DNA from: DASRHT01 sp035293765
Lineage (GTDB): Bacteria; Chloroflexota; Ktedonobacteria; Ktedonobacterales; Ktedonobacteraceae
Assembly: GCA_035293765.1 (NCBI GenBank)
Contig: DATGMF010000010.1
Span: forward strand, 62,001 to 126,000
Length of the DNA stretch: 64,000 nt
Direction: 5' to 3'
Shown: one piece after another, positions 36,814-45,392 of the stretch
How positions within the stretch are numbered: position 1 is the first letter of the stretch
Layout: the number at the start of each line of letters is the position of its first letter
The notes under the pieces: model-generated
The model's database searches: none
The model's input: the letters and a program-made list of their open reading frames with translations, nothing else
What the model was told of the DNA's origin: nothing
Position numbers and translations under genes: made by a program

Positions 36814-36945
36814 ATGCGGGACCCTTCATTTCTCTACTATACTCTATAAAAATGTTTGTGATGAACGTCGATGCTCATTAACATAAGCAATCAGAGCGAC
36901 CAGCACAGCGTTAGCTAGTGTCCAAAGTACACTTCCTCAGTGTGT

Positions 36946-36974
36946 ATCGTAGCACAGGCAAGCGAGAGTGTCAA
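36946..36974 (-). promoter_or_regulatory. Sigma-A-type promoter of the nuo operon
   Basis: On the minus strand a perfect TTGACA (36974-36969), a 17-base spacer and TACGAT (36951-36946). Transcription would begin near 36939, about 125 bases before nuoA. Confidence 0.7.
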
Positions 36975-37032
36975 ATAGCAAGAGGAATGGATGTGCTCTC
37001 CCTTTGAGGTATATTTTCTGACGAAGAGCGAT

Positions 37033-37066
37033 AAAAATGGGGATGCAAATGCTGTTTTGCATCCCC
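37033..37066 (-). terminator. Intrinsic terminator of the lipoprotein gene
   Basis: A perfect 11-base stem (GGGGATGCAAA with TTTGCATCCCC) with a 6-base loop, followed on the minus strand by ATTTTT. It lies 15 bases after the lipoprotein stop codon and also shields the nuo promoter. Confidence 0.88.
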
Positions 37067-37081
37067 GCAATGTATGGCAAG

Positions 37082-38005
37082 CTAAGGTCGGCCAAAGCCG
37101 AAGATGGCGCCAGGGTTATTGGTGGGAGTAGCATTGGTGGGCGGTGTGATCGTGACGGGCTGGTTAAACTTGCTCAGGTCAATGATGGTATCAAGATTGG
37201 TTGTCGCAGTCGAAGGGGCCGCGCCCTCGTTCGTACTGGTGTTAACGACAAGATTCAGCTTCAATTCCGTCCGATGCACATAAAACTGCGTCTCATCGAT
37301 CCAGACATCAATCGAAGATTGGAATGACTTGAGATTGTTCATTACTGCATCAAGGTTCTGCTGACCCAGAGCTCCCTGCAACTGAGGATTATCGTTGAGC
37401 ATCTGGCGTAAAGCGGTTTTATCGAGATCAGCCGTGATATGGCGCAGAGACTGCCCATTCAGGTTCTCATCACCATGATCGGTAATTTTCGTGTGCTCAA
37501 GCAGCCCCAGCAGGCTGTTCTGATCCAGATTTACGCCGGAGAAGGGATTGCTGATAGATCCCTGGAAGTCGCTTTTATTGAGCACAAACCACTGCCCCTG
37601 CGGATTCTGCACGTAGATTTTATCATTCTGGACAATCTCCGCGACTTTGGCAGCCTGGCCGATATTGAGGGTAAGCTGCTCCTGATCTGGCGACGCCTGG
37701 TCGCTTGTGAATGCCTCGTCACCCGTGCCGGTGATGTTAATGTTAACATTGGATGGCGCCGGTGTACCCGCGCCCGTCGAGGGAGTCGCGGTATTGGACG
37801 TTTGCAGGCTGGTATTTGACTGCAATTCGATGTGTGACGACTTGAGCTGCTTCATCGCATCGACGCTCTTTTGCAGCACCTGGAGAGGTGTGAGAGAGCT
37901 AGCGCCAGGATTTGACCCGGTCACCGTCTGGCTACAGGCGGTAATCAATAGTGCTATAGCAGCCATCAGCATAAACAAGATGGCATAATGCTTTCGTAAA
38001 GCCAT
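37082..38005 (-). CDS. Secreted lipoprotein of the LppX/LprAFG-like type
   Basis: A 307-residue protein with a lipobox signal (LLITACS, Cys at residue 24). The mature part has a helix-beta layout as in LppX/LprG or DUF6612-like carriers: SVDAMKQLKSSHIEL near the start, then alternating strands with KIYVQNPQGQWFVLN, and IDVWIDETQFYVHRTEL near residue 230. Such proteins have a cavity that binds lipid. The start has AAGGAGTATGTA upstream. It is a single gene with its own terminator. Confidence 0.75.
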   Translation of the reverse strand: MALRKHYAILFMLMAAIALLITACSQTVTGSNPGASSLTPLQVLQKSVDAMKQLKSSHIELQSNTSLQTSNTATPSTGAGTPAPSNVNINITGTGDEAFTSDQASPDQEQLTLNIGQAAKVAEIVQNDKIYVQNPQGQWFVLNKSDFQGSISNPFSGVNLDQNSLLGLLEHTKITDHGDENLNGQSLRHITADLDKTALRQMLNDNPQLQGALGQQNLDAVMNNLKSFQSSIDVWIDETQFYVHRTELKLNLVVNTSTNEGAAPSTATTNLDTIIDLSKFNQPVTITPPTNATPTNNPGAIFGFGRP

Positions 38006-38189
38006 TACATACTCCTTCCAATTATCGTGATAAAACCACAGAAACGTACACAGCTATATAGTAGTGATACGAGCAGTACCATATAATAGTTTCCACAGGG
38101 ACCTCCCATGATGATGCAGGGACCTCCAGCGCGTCCGCGATGCGATTGAGCGCCTTTTCCCACTGCGCCTATCCTCAACGGCAATATCT

Positions 38190-38477
38190 GTAGGGGCCGG
38201 TCTTGCACCTGCCCTCCACGCTCACCCCTTGTCCTCAGAGGCAGTACCATCATACCAGAGAGAGAGCCGCATCCACTGCTCAGATTGACCAAAAGCGTGA
38301 TACTATAATAATAGACGCTTTTTCGGAGAACTGGTTACGAACAAATGACAGGCCAGCCTTTGCAGCCGACTGGCGAGTTTGGATATGCTGTAGCTCCCCG
38401 ATTTCATCGTGGGAGGTTGCGACGAAATTTTGGGAAGGCGCTCAATCGCCTGCGGACGCGATCAATCGGGTCCCTAC
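38190..38477. repeat. Palindromic elements E, D and B between lipoprotein and acetyltransferase genes
   Basis: The 490-base gap 38006-38495 holds type E at 38190-38214, a type D core at 38390-38415 and a type B double element at 38435-38477 in reverse. The last ends 18 bases before the acetyltransferase start. The rest shows no gene. Confidence 0.8.
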
Positions 38478-38495
38478 GAAATTAAAGGACATTAA

Positions 38496-39056
38496 ATGCC
38501 AACACCACTACAACCGCTATATATAAAGCTTGACGCTGATACAATACTACGCATGATCACCGAGCAGGATGCCCAACCGCTTTTTGCACTGATCGATCAG
38601 AATCGGGCGCATCTCCGGCAATGGCTGCCCTGGCTCGATACAACGCGAACAGTCGAGGACGAACTGGCCTTCATTCGCAACATACACATACAACATAGGG
38701 AGCTTAGAGGCTTTGCCTGCGCTATCTGGCATAAGGGCCAGGCAGCCGGTACCATCGGCTACCATTCTATTGACTGGCGAGATCGCAAAGTGGAGATAGG
38801 CTACTGGCTGGGGGCGCAATTTCAGGGCAAGGGGCTGATGACAAAGGCATGTCAGGCAATGGTCACCTATGCCTTCGATCAGATAAAACTCAACAAGGTG
38901 GAAATCCGTTGCGCGGTAGAGAATACGCGTAGCTGTGCCATCCCACAACGGCTTGGCTTTACAGTGGAGGGGATTGTCAGACAGGGGGAATGGCTTTATG
39001 ATCATTATGTTGACCTGGTACTTTATGGCATGCTGGCACAGCGCTGGCAGAAATAG
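38496..39056 (+). CDS. GNAT acetyltransferase, RimL-like
   Basis: A 186-residue GNAT protein similar to RimJ/RimL, which acetylate N-termini of ribosomal proteins or other substrates. It shows the acetyl-CoA loop QFQGKGLMTKACQAMVTYAF (R/QxxGxG type) near residue 108, followed by EIRCAVENTRSCAIPQRLGF. AAAGGA lies 8 bases before the ATG. It stands alone. The substrate cannot be told from sequence. Confidence 0.88.
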   Translation: MPTPLQPLYIKLDADTILRMITEQDAQPLFALIDQNRAHLRQWLPWLDTTRTVEDELAFIRNIHIQHRELRGFACAIWHKGQAAGTIGYHSIDWRDRKVEIGYWLGAQFQGKGLMTKACQAMVTYAFDQIKLNKVEIRCAVENTRSCAIPQRLGFTVEGIVRQGEWLYDHYVDLVLYGMLAQRWQK

Positions 39057-39134
39057 GTACTTTCCTTTATACTGAAAAACGGGCGCAACAGGCCGTTCTT
39101 TTGAAGCAAACAGAAGCGTGCAACTCGTCCCATT

Positions 39135-39163
39135 TTGAAACGTATCTATTCCTGAACTATAAT
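39135..39163 (+). promoter_or_regulatory. Sigma-A-type promoter for the S1 protease gene
   Basis: TTGAAA (39135-39140), a 17-base spacer and a perfect TATAAT (39158-39163). An upstream ATG at 39162 overlaps the -10 box, so the downstream ATG at 39210 is preferred. Confidence 0.75.
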
Positions 39164-39209
39164 GTTAGATAAGTTCTCCTATCCAGAGATAAAGGTAGGG
39201 ATATCTGCC

Positions 39210-40907
39210 ATGCAACAAACAATGTGTAAATATATACCATTGACAAATATACACCGATTACGGCCCCTTTTTACGATCCTGGGAATCATCAGTATCATTT
39301 TGATGACAGCTTTTAGCGCCCCCCTGACCAGCTACGCCGATGGTATCCCTGGTGGCAATGTCGCAGATCCGGTTGTGCGCTCCGTCGATATTGCTAAACC
39401 CGCGGTGGTACGCATCTTTACGACGATAAACAGTCGTCTCACAGTACATTTTGCTCAGAATAATGATGTGACCTTTCCCCAGGCCAATAGCACGAATGGC
39501 ATTGGCACGACCACAGGCTATCCTCTGACCGTATCGGGCAGCGGGACCTTCATTACCTCTCATGGCGATATCCTGACGGCGGACCACGTTGTCAACCCTC
39601 CACAGGATCAAACGCTGGCCCAGTTTCTCTACTCGCAGGCAGCAACTGATGTAGCAAATTACATTAATCGTAACGTTGCCCCCGGTTCGCCATCGGTCAC
39701 GCCAACGCAGGTCACGCAGCAGCTTACCACAGGGCTATTACAATCAACGCCAGCTTACGACAAGCCGACCAGCGAGGTTTTTCTAAGCACGGACTACACC
39801 GGCCCGCTGGTCGCTCTTAATCTATCAGATGTGCCAGCCCGCTTTCACGCGACCGTCGATAAAATTGAGAGCGAGAGCGTCTTCGATCAGAAAGACATCG
39901 CGATCATCCATGCCCCTTTCAGCTTTGATACGCCGAGCGTGCAGCTTGGGAACTCTTCTAATGTGCAGCAGCAAGACACGCTGACAATCATCGGTTTTCC
40001 CGGTAATGGCGATGTCAGCACCAAACCGACCGATTTGCTCACATCGTCGGTGAATAAGATTAACGTCAGTTCGATCAAAACGACCAACAGTGGCGCGCCT
40101 GTGATTCAGGTGGGAGGCAATGTAGAACATGGCGATAGCGGCGGCCCCGCGCTCGACGCCAACGGTACAGTAGTGGGGATCGTGAGCTTTGGTCTTGCCA
40201 GTCCCGATTCTGGAGGAGGTCTCGGAGGCACTAGCTTTTTGCAGGCGGGCAATAGTGCCGCCGATCTGGTGCAAAGTCTCAAGCTGAATACCACGCCGGG
40301 ACCATTCGAGCAACTATGGAGCCAGGCATTTTCCGACTATGCCGTCAGCACGCCGGGGCACTGGCATAAAGCGCAGCAGGAGTTTCAGCAGCTTACGCAA
40401 AAGTATCCATCGTTCGCCGCCGTTACTCCCTATCTCGATTATGCCCAGACACAGGCGAACTCGGAGCTGGGGGTGCCGACGCCAACGCCAACCGCGCAAC
40501 CTGCGCCTAAGAGCAACACCACTCCGGCCCGCTCTCATGCAACAACTCAACCGATAGCAATCCCCATGACCGTCTGGGTAATCGGGATTGCAGCCCTGCT
40601 GCTTGTGCTGCTCCTGCTTGCCTTTGGCGTCATCGTGCGGCGGCGCAAGAAAAAAGTGGTTGGCTTGCCTCCTGAGAGAAAAACTCCGCTACCACCACAA
40701 CAGCAACCTGCCAATGCAACTGTTGCCAGCACGCCAGCTAAAACGCCTCCGCCGGCAGCTCAGTCGCTCCCTACTACGCCGCAGAGCACGCTCAACCTGC
40801 GCGTCTGGCCCTGCGGCCATATGAACCGTACGACCGCACGCTTCTGTAGTGTCTGTGGCGAACCGGCGCCGGAGCAACCGACATCGATCCGACCGGTCGA
40901 GCAATAA
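39210..40907 (+). CDS. Membrane-anchored trypsin-like protease with C-terminal zinc ribbon
   Basis: A 565-residue protein. An N-terminal hydrophobic segment ends in LTSYADG. The protease domain has His in TADHVV, Asp in DQKDIAII and Ser in EHGDSGGPALD, the chymotrypsin-like triad. A helical linker (HKAQQEFQQLTQKYPSFAAV) and a Pro-rich stretch lead to a membrane helix near residues 450-480 with a basic stop (RRRKKK), then a cytoplasmic tail with a zinc ribbon (CGHMN and CSVCGEP). No PDZ domain was seen. It probably acts outside the membrane. AGGTAGGG precedes the ATG. A strong terminator follows. Confidence 0.85.
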   Translation: MQQTMCKYIPLTNIHRLRPLFTILGIISIILMTAFSAPLTSYADGIPGGNVADPVVRSVDIAKPAVVRIFTTINSRLTVHFAQNNDVTFPQANSTNGIGTTTGYPLTVSGSGTFITSHGDILTADHVVNPPQDQTLAQFLYSQAATDVANYINRNVAPGSPSVTPTQVTQQLTTGLLQSTPAYDKPTSEVFLSTDYTGPLVALNLSDVPARFHATVDKIESESVFDQKDIAIIHAPFSFDTPSVQLGNSSNVQQQDTLTIIGFPGNGDVSTKPTDLLTSSVNKINVSSIKTTNSGAPVIQVGGNVEHGDSGGPALDANGTVVGIVSFGLASPDSGGGLGGTSFLQAGNSAADLVQSLKLNTTPGPFEQLWSQAFSDYAVSTPGHWHKAQQEFQQLTQKYPSFAAVTPYLDYAQTQANSELGVPTPTPTAQPAPKSNTTPARSHATTQPIAIPMTVWVIGIAALLLVLLLLAFGVIVRRRKKKVVGLPPERKTPLPPQQQPANATVASTPAKTPPPAAQSLPTTPQSTLNLRVWPCGHMNRTTARFCSVCGEPAPEQPTSIRPVEQ

Positions 40908-40913
40908 GCATCA

Positions 40914-40967
40914 ATCGCATAAAAAGCGGCGGGATAGAGCTTGTCATCCCGCCGCTTTTTATGCGAT
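40914..40967. terminator. Strong bidirectional terminator hairpin
   Basis: A perfect 22-base stem (40914-40935 with 40946-40967) with a 10-base loop, carrying A-run and T-run on its flanks, so it can stop transcription from both sides. It follows the protease stop by 7 bases and lies after the end of fabI on the other strand. Confidence 0.92.
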
Positions 40968-40984
40968 GGAGACATTCCGCTCCA

Positions 40985-41028
40985 GGGCAACCGGTAGCTC
41001 CCCGATTCATCGTGGGAGTTGCCCCTAC
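40985..41028. repeat. Palindromic element, type D
   Basis: GGGCAACC-GGTAGCTCCCCGATTC core ending GAGTTGCCCCTAC. It lies just after fabI in the convergent gap. Confidence 0.83.
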
Positions 41029-41045
41029 AGAGCGCGGAATCGAAG

Positions 41046-41822
41046 TTATATCGCGCCCATGATGTTATAGCCGGCATCGACAAACATAATTTCGCCGGTG
41101 ATGGCACGGGCGTAATTGCTGCTCAGGAAGAGGGCTGCATCGCCCACCTCGCTCTGCTCAATATTGCGCCGCAGTGGCGCGATATGGCCCATCTGTTCGC
41201 GGAAAGACGTGAAGCCGGAGACGCCGCGAGCTGCCAGCGTATTGAGCGGTCCAGCAGAGATGGCGTTGACGCGAATATTGTGCTCGCCCATCTCAAACGC
41301 CAGGTAGCGCACACTGCACTCAAGCGCGGCTTTGGCGACCGCCATCACATTGTACTTTGGCATGACGCGCTCGCTCGCCATATAAGTGAGGGTGAGCATG
41401 CTGCCGCCGCCGCGTGCAATCATCAACGGCTGGGCGCGCTTCGCCATCGCGATCAGAGAATAGGCGCTGATATCCAGAGCTGTATGGAAGCCCTCGCGTG
41501 TAGTTTGAATGAAGGGATTTTCCAGTTCGGCAGGGGGAGCGAAAGCGACCGAGTGGATCAGGATATCGAGTCCGCCGCCGAAGATCTGACCGGCCTGGGC
41601 AAAAGCGGCGTCGAGCTGTTCATCGCTCTGCACATCGCATGGAACAACCTCCGTTCCGGGGATCTTCGCCGCCAACTCGCGCACATATTTCTCCATGCGC
41701 TCCTGGTACGCCAGAACAAGCTGCGCCCCTTCGCCAGCCAGAGACTGGGCAATGGCCCAGCCAATGGAACGATGATTAGCAACGCCAAAAATAAGGGCTT
41801 TCTTTCCTTCCAATAGGGACAT
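41046..41822 (-). CDS. fabI: Enoyl-ACP reductase (NADH)
   Basis: A 258-residue short-chain dehydrogenase of the FabI group. The NAD motif is FGVANHRSIGWAIAQSLAGEG; catalytic Tyr and Lys lie in YMASERVMPKYNVMAVAKAALE near residue 150 (Y-x6-K); the C-terminus has the usual MGHIAPLRRNI and VDAGYNIMG. It reduces trans-2-enoyl-ACP in the last step of fatty acid elongation. AGGAG lies before the ATG. It stands alone. Confidence 0.95.
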   Translation of the reverse strand: MSLLEGKKALIFGVANHRSIGWAIAQSLAGEGAQLVLAYQERMEKYVRELAAKIPGTEVVPCDVQSDEQLDAAFAQAGQIFGGGLDILIHSVAFAPPAELENPFIQTTREGFHTALDISAYSLIAMAKRAQPLMIARGGGSMLTLTYMASERVMPKYNVMAVAKAALECSVRYLAFEMGEHNIRVNAISAGPLNTLAARGVSGFTSFREQMGHIAPLRRNIEQSEVGDAALFLSSNYARAITGEIMFVDAGYNIMGAI

Positions 41823-41922
41823 ATCATGTCTCCTCTCATCATACGTAATTTGCGTGAATATGTAGGGGTTCTCCCCAGCCCGGATTGGAACCCGTTTCCT
41901 TCCACGGATTTCCCATTACAGG

Positions 41923-42276
41923 TTACCGTTCAATCGCATAACGCCGGTTGATCCAGCCATTCATGCCGTTGGCTAGATTGTAGACTTTCTTTAAACCGGT
42001 CAACAGTGCAATTTCTGACGCGCTCGCGCTGCGCTGTCCCGCAGCGCAGACAAAAATCACATCTTCGTCTGCCGACAGGTCCAGTTCCTGGAGAGCTTTC
42101 CCAAACGAGTAGATGCCGTTGAGCGGTACTAACGTAGCTTCGGCAATATGGCCGCGATTCCATTCCTCCGGTTGCCGCACGTCAATTACTCGCGCCCCGG
42201 CTTCGATCATCTGCTTCGCCTCATCCGTTCCAATCGTAGTATAAGGCAGAGCTTCATCCGCATCATCATACGTCAT
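41923..42276 (-). CDS. Single-domain rhodanese-like protein
   Basis: A 117-residue rhodanese domain with the full motif order: VIDVRQPEEWNRGHI, AEATLVPLNGI and the active-site loop VCAAGQRSASAS with catalytic Cys, then NLANGMNGW. Such proteins transfer sulfane sulfur or redox signals. GAGGAG precedes the ATG. Its start overlaps the end of the small upstream gene by 11 bases. Confidence 0.92.
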   Translation of the reverse strand: MTYDDADEALPYTTIGTDEAKQMIEAGARVIDVRQPEEWNRGHIAEATLVPLNGIYSFGKALQELDLSADEDVIFVCAAGQRSASASEIALLTGLKKVYNLANGMNGWINRRYAIER

Positions 42277-42526
42277 TTTTTTTCTGCTCCTCGGTAGTAT
42301 ACTGTTCTAACCAGAGACGGCCAAGCAAAGTGGCGGCGACGATGTATTCGTCGCCCACAAAGGTCATGGTGAGAAGCCCCTGCTCTTCCATCTCGCGAAA
42401 ATCGTCGGTGATGAGATAGTGGGTGCGCAGCATGCGTGAGAGGTCGCTCTCGGGTAATTGTTTCCATGCCTGTAGGAGCCGCAGAACGGCTGCATAGCGA
42501 GGGCTACTATCATCAACTGCTCTCAT
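42266..42526 (-). CDS. Small hypothetical protein coupled to rhodanese
   Basis: An 86-residue soluble protein. AGGAGGGTGT precedes the ATG, and its end overlaps the rhodanese start by 11 bases, so the two are translationally coupled. It is mostly helical (RYAAVLRLLQAWKQL, then SRMLRTHYLITDDFREMEEQG) and could be a winged-helix-like or adaptor protein. No family was recognised. Confidence 0.65.
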   Translation of the reverse strand: MRAVDDSSPRYAAVLRLLQAWKQLPESDLSRMLRTHYLITDDFREMEEQGLLTMTFVGDEYIVAATLLGRLWLEQYTTEEQKKNDV

Positions 42527-42803
42527 ACACCCTCCTAAATATCAAGGACGCTACTATCCCGTTTCTGTAATCCGCTAGCATTCTGCATTCTTCAATCTGA
42601 CCACAGTGTAACAAATCTAGCTAGCGAGAGCAAGTGGACGCCTGCGGCAGGTTATGTTATAACGAGGGGAAAGCTTGCACATATGTAATTTCAGTACCCT
42701 CAAGCGGGTCGTAATCGCCACCGGCTCCCTCCGCCCCTCTTGAGGAGAAGTATAGTATTGAATCCGAAGATGTCAAGTTGAAATACACTAAGGAGGTGAT
42801 ATT

Positions 42804-44102
42804 ATGGAGCAGGAGTCGTCCCAATCCTCAGTAACGATTCTGGCGGATACGGTTATTCGTAATATTGGTCAATTAGTCACTATCGCCCAGCAACCAATAG
42901 CGGGGGCAACCGGCCCGCTACAAATTATTAACCACGCGGCTCTGGCTGTCCATCGCGGCATAATTACCTGGATCGGCTCCGATGATGAGTCGGAACCCTT
43001 TTTTCAATCCGACACGGCTGATAGCACTCCTAACATTACGTTGATTGACGCGGAAGGAGCTGTCATCACCCCCGGTTTTGTGGATTCGCACACGCATCTC
43101 GTCTTCGCCGGAGATCGGGCCGAAGAATTTCACCTGCGACGTTCCGGCGTGAGCTATGGCGAACTGCTAGCCCAGGGACGCGGCATCCTTACGACGATGA
43201 AGGCTACACGAGAGGCCGACGCCGATACGCTGATAGAGCTGGCAAGCGAGCGTCTCAATACCATCCGTACCCACGGCACCACTACGGTTGAAATTAAGAC
43301 CGGCTACGGGCTGAATATGGCAGCGGAAGAAGCCTGCCTGAGCGTCATCAATCATCTTGGTCAGCAGGAGGCGACCATTCACCGTCATACGCATAATGAA
43401 CTGCGCATTGTCCCCACGTTTCTAGGCGCACATAGCGTTCCCCCCGAATTCAGGGATCAGCGCGCAACATATGTTGACATGGTGATTGAAGAAATGCTAC
43501 CCGCCTTTGTAGGGCTGGCTCGCTTTTGCGACGTATTTTGCGAGCGCGAAGCCTTTACGCTTGAAGAGAGTCGCCGCATTTTGACGCGGGCCAAAGAACT
43601 TGGCTATCAACTCAAAATCCATGCCGACCAGCTCAGCCCCTCCGGTGGTTCCAGGCTGGCAGCCGAACTGGGCGCGACCTCCGCCGATCATCTTGACCAT
43701 GCAGATGATAGCGATCTGGATGCATTGCGCGAGGCCGGAGTCGTGGCAACGCTACTGCCGGGCTGCTCGCATACCCTGCGCACCGCTTACCCATCGGCGC
43801 GGCGGCTGATTGATCGCGGCCTGCATGTGGCGCTGGCGACCGACTTTAATCCCGGCACCTCGTATTGCGAAAATATGCAGATGATGCTGGAGCTGGCAAT
43901 GTCATCAATGGGCATGACGCTCGAAGAGGCGCTGACGGCGGCAACCATCAACGGTGCGCGGGCGCTGGCATTGCAGGACCAGACCGGCAGCATCGAGGTG
44001 GGGAAACAATGCGAGCTGACCTTCTGGTCGATCCGCGACTATCACGAAATCGGCTATCATTTCGGCGTCAACCTTGTGCGCTCCATTTTGGTGATACGTT
44101 AG
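42804..44102 (+). CDS. hutI: Imidazolonepropionase
   Basis: A 432-residue amidohydrolase of the histidine-degradation pathway, converting 4-imidazolone-5-propanoate to N-formimino-glutamate. It has metal and substrate motifs VDSHTHLVFAGDRAEEF, GTTTVEIKTGYGL, KIHADQLSP and LATDFNPGTSYCENMQMM. A full AAGGAGGTGAT ribosome site lies before the ATG. hutH lies one gene downstream; hutU is absent from the window. Its TAG stop is 2 bases before a parS-like palindrome. Confidence 0.93.
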   Translation: MEQESSQSSVTILADTVIRNIGQLVTIAQQPIAGATGPLQIINHAALAVHRGIITWIGSDDESEPFFQSDTADSTPNITLIDAEGAVITPGFVDSHTHLVFAGDRAEEFHLRRSGVSYGELLAQGRGILTTMKATREADADTLIELASERLNTIRTHGTTTVEIKTGYGLNMAAEEACLSVINHLGQQEATIHRHTHNELRIVPTFLGAHSVPPEFRDQRATYVDMVIEEMLPAFVGLARFCDVFCEREAFTLEESRRILTRAKELGYQLKIHADQLSPSGGSRLAAELGATSADHLDHADDSDLDALREAGVVATLLPGCSHTLRTAYPSARRLIDRGLHVALATDFNPGTSYCENMQMMLELAMSSMGMTLEEALTAATINGARALALQDQTGSIEVGKQCELTFWSIRDYHEIGYHFGVNLVRSILVIR

Positions 44103-44104
44103 AA

Positions 44105-44120
44105 TGTTTCATGTGAAACA
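44105..44120. promoter_or_regulatory. parS-like palindrome 1
   Basis: TGTTTCATGTGAAACA, one base away from the common parS consensus TGTTTCACGTGAAACA. It lies between hutI and the phosphatidyltransferase gene. Confidence 0.8.
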
Positions 44121-44143
44121 TCCTCTTTTTATTAGCAGCTTGA

Positions 44144-44159
44144 TGTTTCACATGAAACA
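44144..44159. promoter_or_regulatory. parS-like palindrome 2
   Basis: TGTTTCACATGAAACA, the reverse complement of site 1, 23 bases downstream of it. Confidence 0.8.
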
Positions 44160-44192
44160 TTGTCTGGCTCATCCCTGGAAAGGTGGTGTTCG

Positions 44193-45095
44193 ATGGCACG
44201 GGTCACAAATGATAACCATCAGTTTGTCGTTGATCTACTGGCGACATTGCAAGCGGAACGTTTTAGCCCGGTCGGCTGGTGGCATTTTCTGCAACGCTCG
44301 TGGCAGATGTCGAATGCCACTGCCCGCGCCAATCCTTTGCTAAAACGTTCGTGGTTACGCGCGACGCTATTGATGATGCTTCTGGCTGCCGGTTTAGCCG
44401 TCGCAGTGATTGATCTTGAGGGGACAGGGGCAATATGGCGGCTGTTTCCTGGCCTGCTGTTTTGCGTGGTATGGCAGCAGAGCGATCTTTACTGGCACCT
44501 GGGATTGAACCGCCATGTAAAGACAGGGATATTATTGCAAAAGGTCGGCCTGGCAAATATGCTTACCGGATGGCGCGGCCTGGCTGCATCTTTTCTCCTT
44601 AGCCGATTGCTTGGCGGCCTCACAACTCCTTCCTGGCTGATCCTATCCGTCCTGCTGGTCGGTATCACAACAGACATACTTGATGGGCAGGTGGCGCGAT
44701 GGACTGATACACAAAGTAAGCTGGGGCAGCTCATCGATGCCGAGACCGATTTTTGCCTCTACCTGGCTATCACATTGATCCTGTTGCAGCAGCATATACT
44801 CGCACGCTGGATCGGTATTATCATGCTGCTGCGTTTCTGCGTGCCACTGCTGGCTGCGCTGGTCAGCTATTTTCTTCTGGCCCGGCCAATACGCTTTAGT
44901 TCCACACGCTGGGGCAAGTATGCCGGGCTGGCCCAATGTAGCTATTTTCTCGTGCTTCTGGCACCGCCTCAGTTTGCAGTTCTCACACATGCTGTCGCCC
45001 TCCCTCTGCTCACAATCACGGTGATCCTGCTGATCGTGGCCCCGCTGGTGCAGATCGTGGCAAACGTTCGCTTCAGCCGCTTGAACGGTTCGTAG
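44193..45095 (+). CDS. CDP-alcohol phosphatidyltransferase
   Basis: A 300-residue membrane protein of the CDP-alcohol phosphatidyltransferase family. The signature DILDGQVARWTDTQSKLGQL followed by IDAETD matches D-x2-DG-x2-AR-x8-G-x3-D-x3-D exactly, near residues 160-190. Several membrane helices follow. The enzyme swaps CMP for an alcohol such as glycerol phosphate or inositol phosphate to make a phospholipid head; the alcohol is not evident. The N-terminal ~100 residues before the motif are extra. AAAGGTGGTG supports the ATG at 44193. The TAG stop comes from a type C element head. Confidence 0.85.
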   Translation: MARVTNDNHQFVVDLLATLQAERFSPVGWWHFLQRSWQMSNATARANPLLKRSWLRATLLMMLLAAGLAVAVIDLEGTGAIWRLFPGLLFCVVWQQSDLYWHLGLNRHVKTGILLQKVGLANMLTGWRGLAASFLLSRLLGGLTTPSWLILSVLLVGITTDILDGQVARWTDTQSKLGQLIDAETDFCLYLAITLILLQQHILARWIGIIMLLRFCVPLLAALVSYFLLARPIRFSSTRWGKYAGLAQCSYFLVLLAPPQFAVLTHAVALPLLTITVILLIVAPLVQIVANVRFSRLNGS

Positions 45096-45294
45096 GGACC
45101 AGCTTGAGCGCGTCCGGTTTACCGCCGTTCACCCCTCCGAATTGCTGCGCCGTACCCCAGCGATGAAATCACGGTGGAGAACGCACAATGAGCCTCATTC
45201 AAACCGGCTTCGTTATAGATTTCAGGGTTAAATGTTCTTCATAATAAAAATCAAGGATGGGCGCTAAAGCGGACGTGCTGAAGCTGGTCCCTAC
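45092..45294. repeat. Type C palindromic elements
   Basis: A forward copy at 45092-45115 (GTAGGGACCAGCTTGAGC) whose TAG is the stop of the phosphatidyltransferase gene, and a reversed double copy at 45259-45294 ending CTGGTCCCTAC. Confidence 0.83.
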
Positions 45295-45392
45295 AGCGGT
45301 GTGAGTGGTCCCTTTTCCTTCCCCTTTACGTTCGCCTGCTTCTCTGCTATGCTAGATACAAGGCAATGAGGCCCGGAAAGGATGAGACTTCT

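Noticed and set aside
41860..41920. tRNA-like T-arm (GGGTTCCAATCC on the minus strand)
   Set aside because: No matching acceptor, D-arm or anticodon stem could be built around it.
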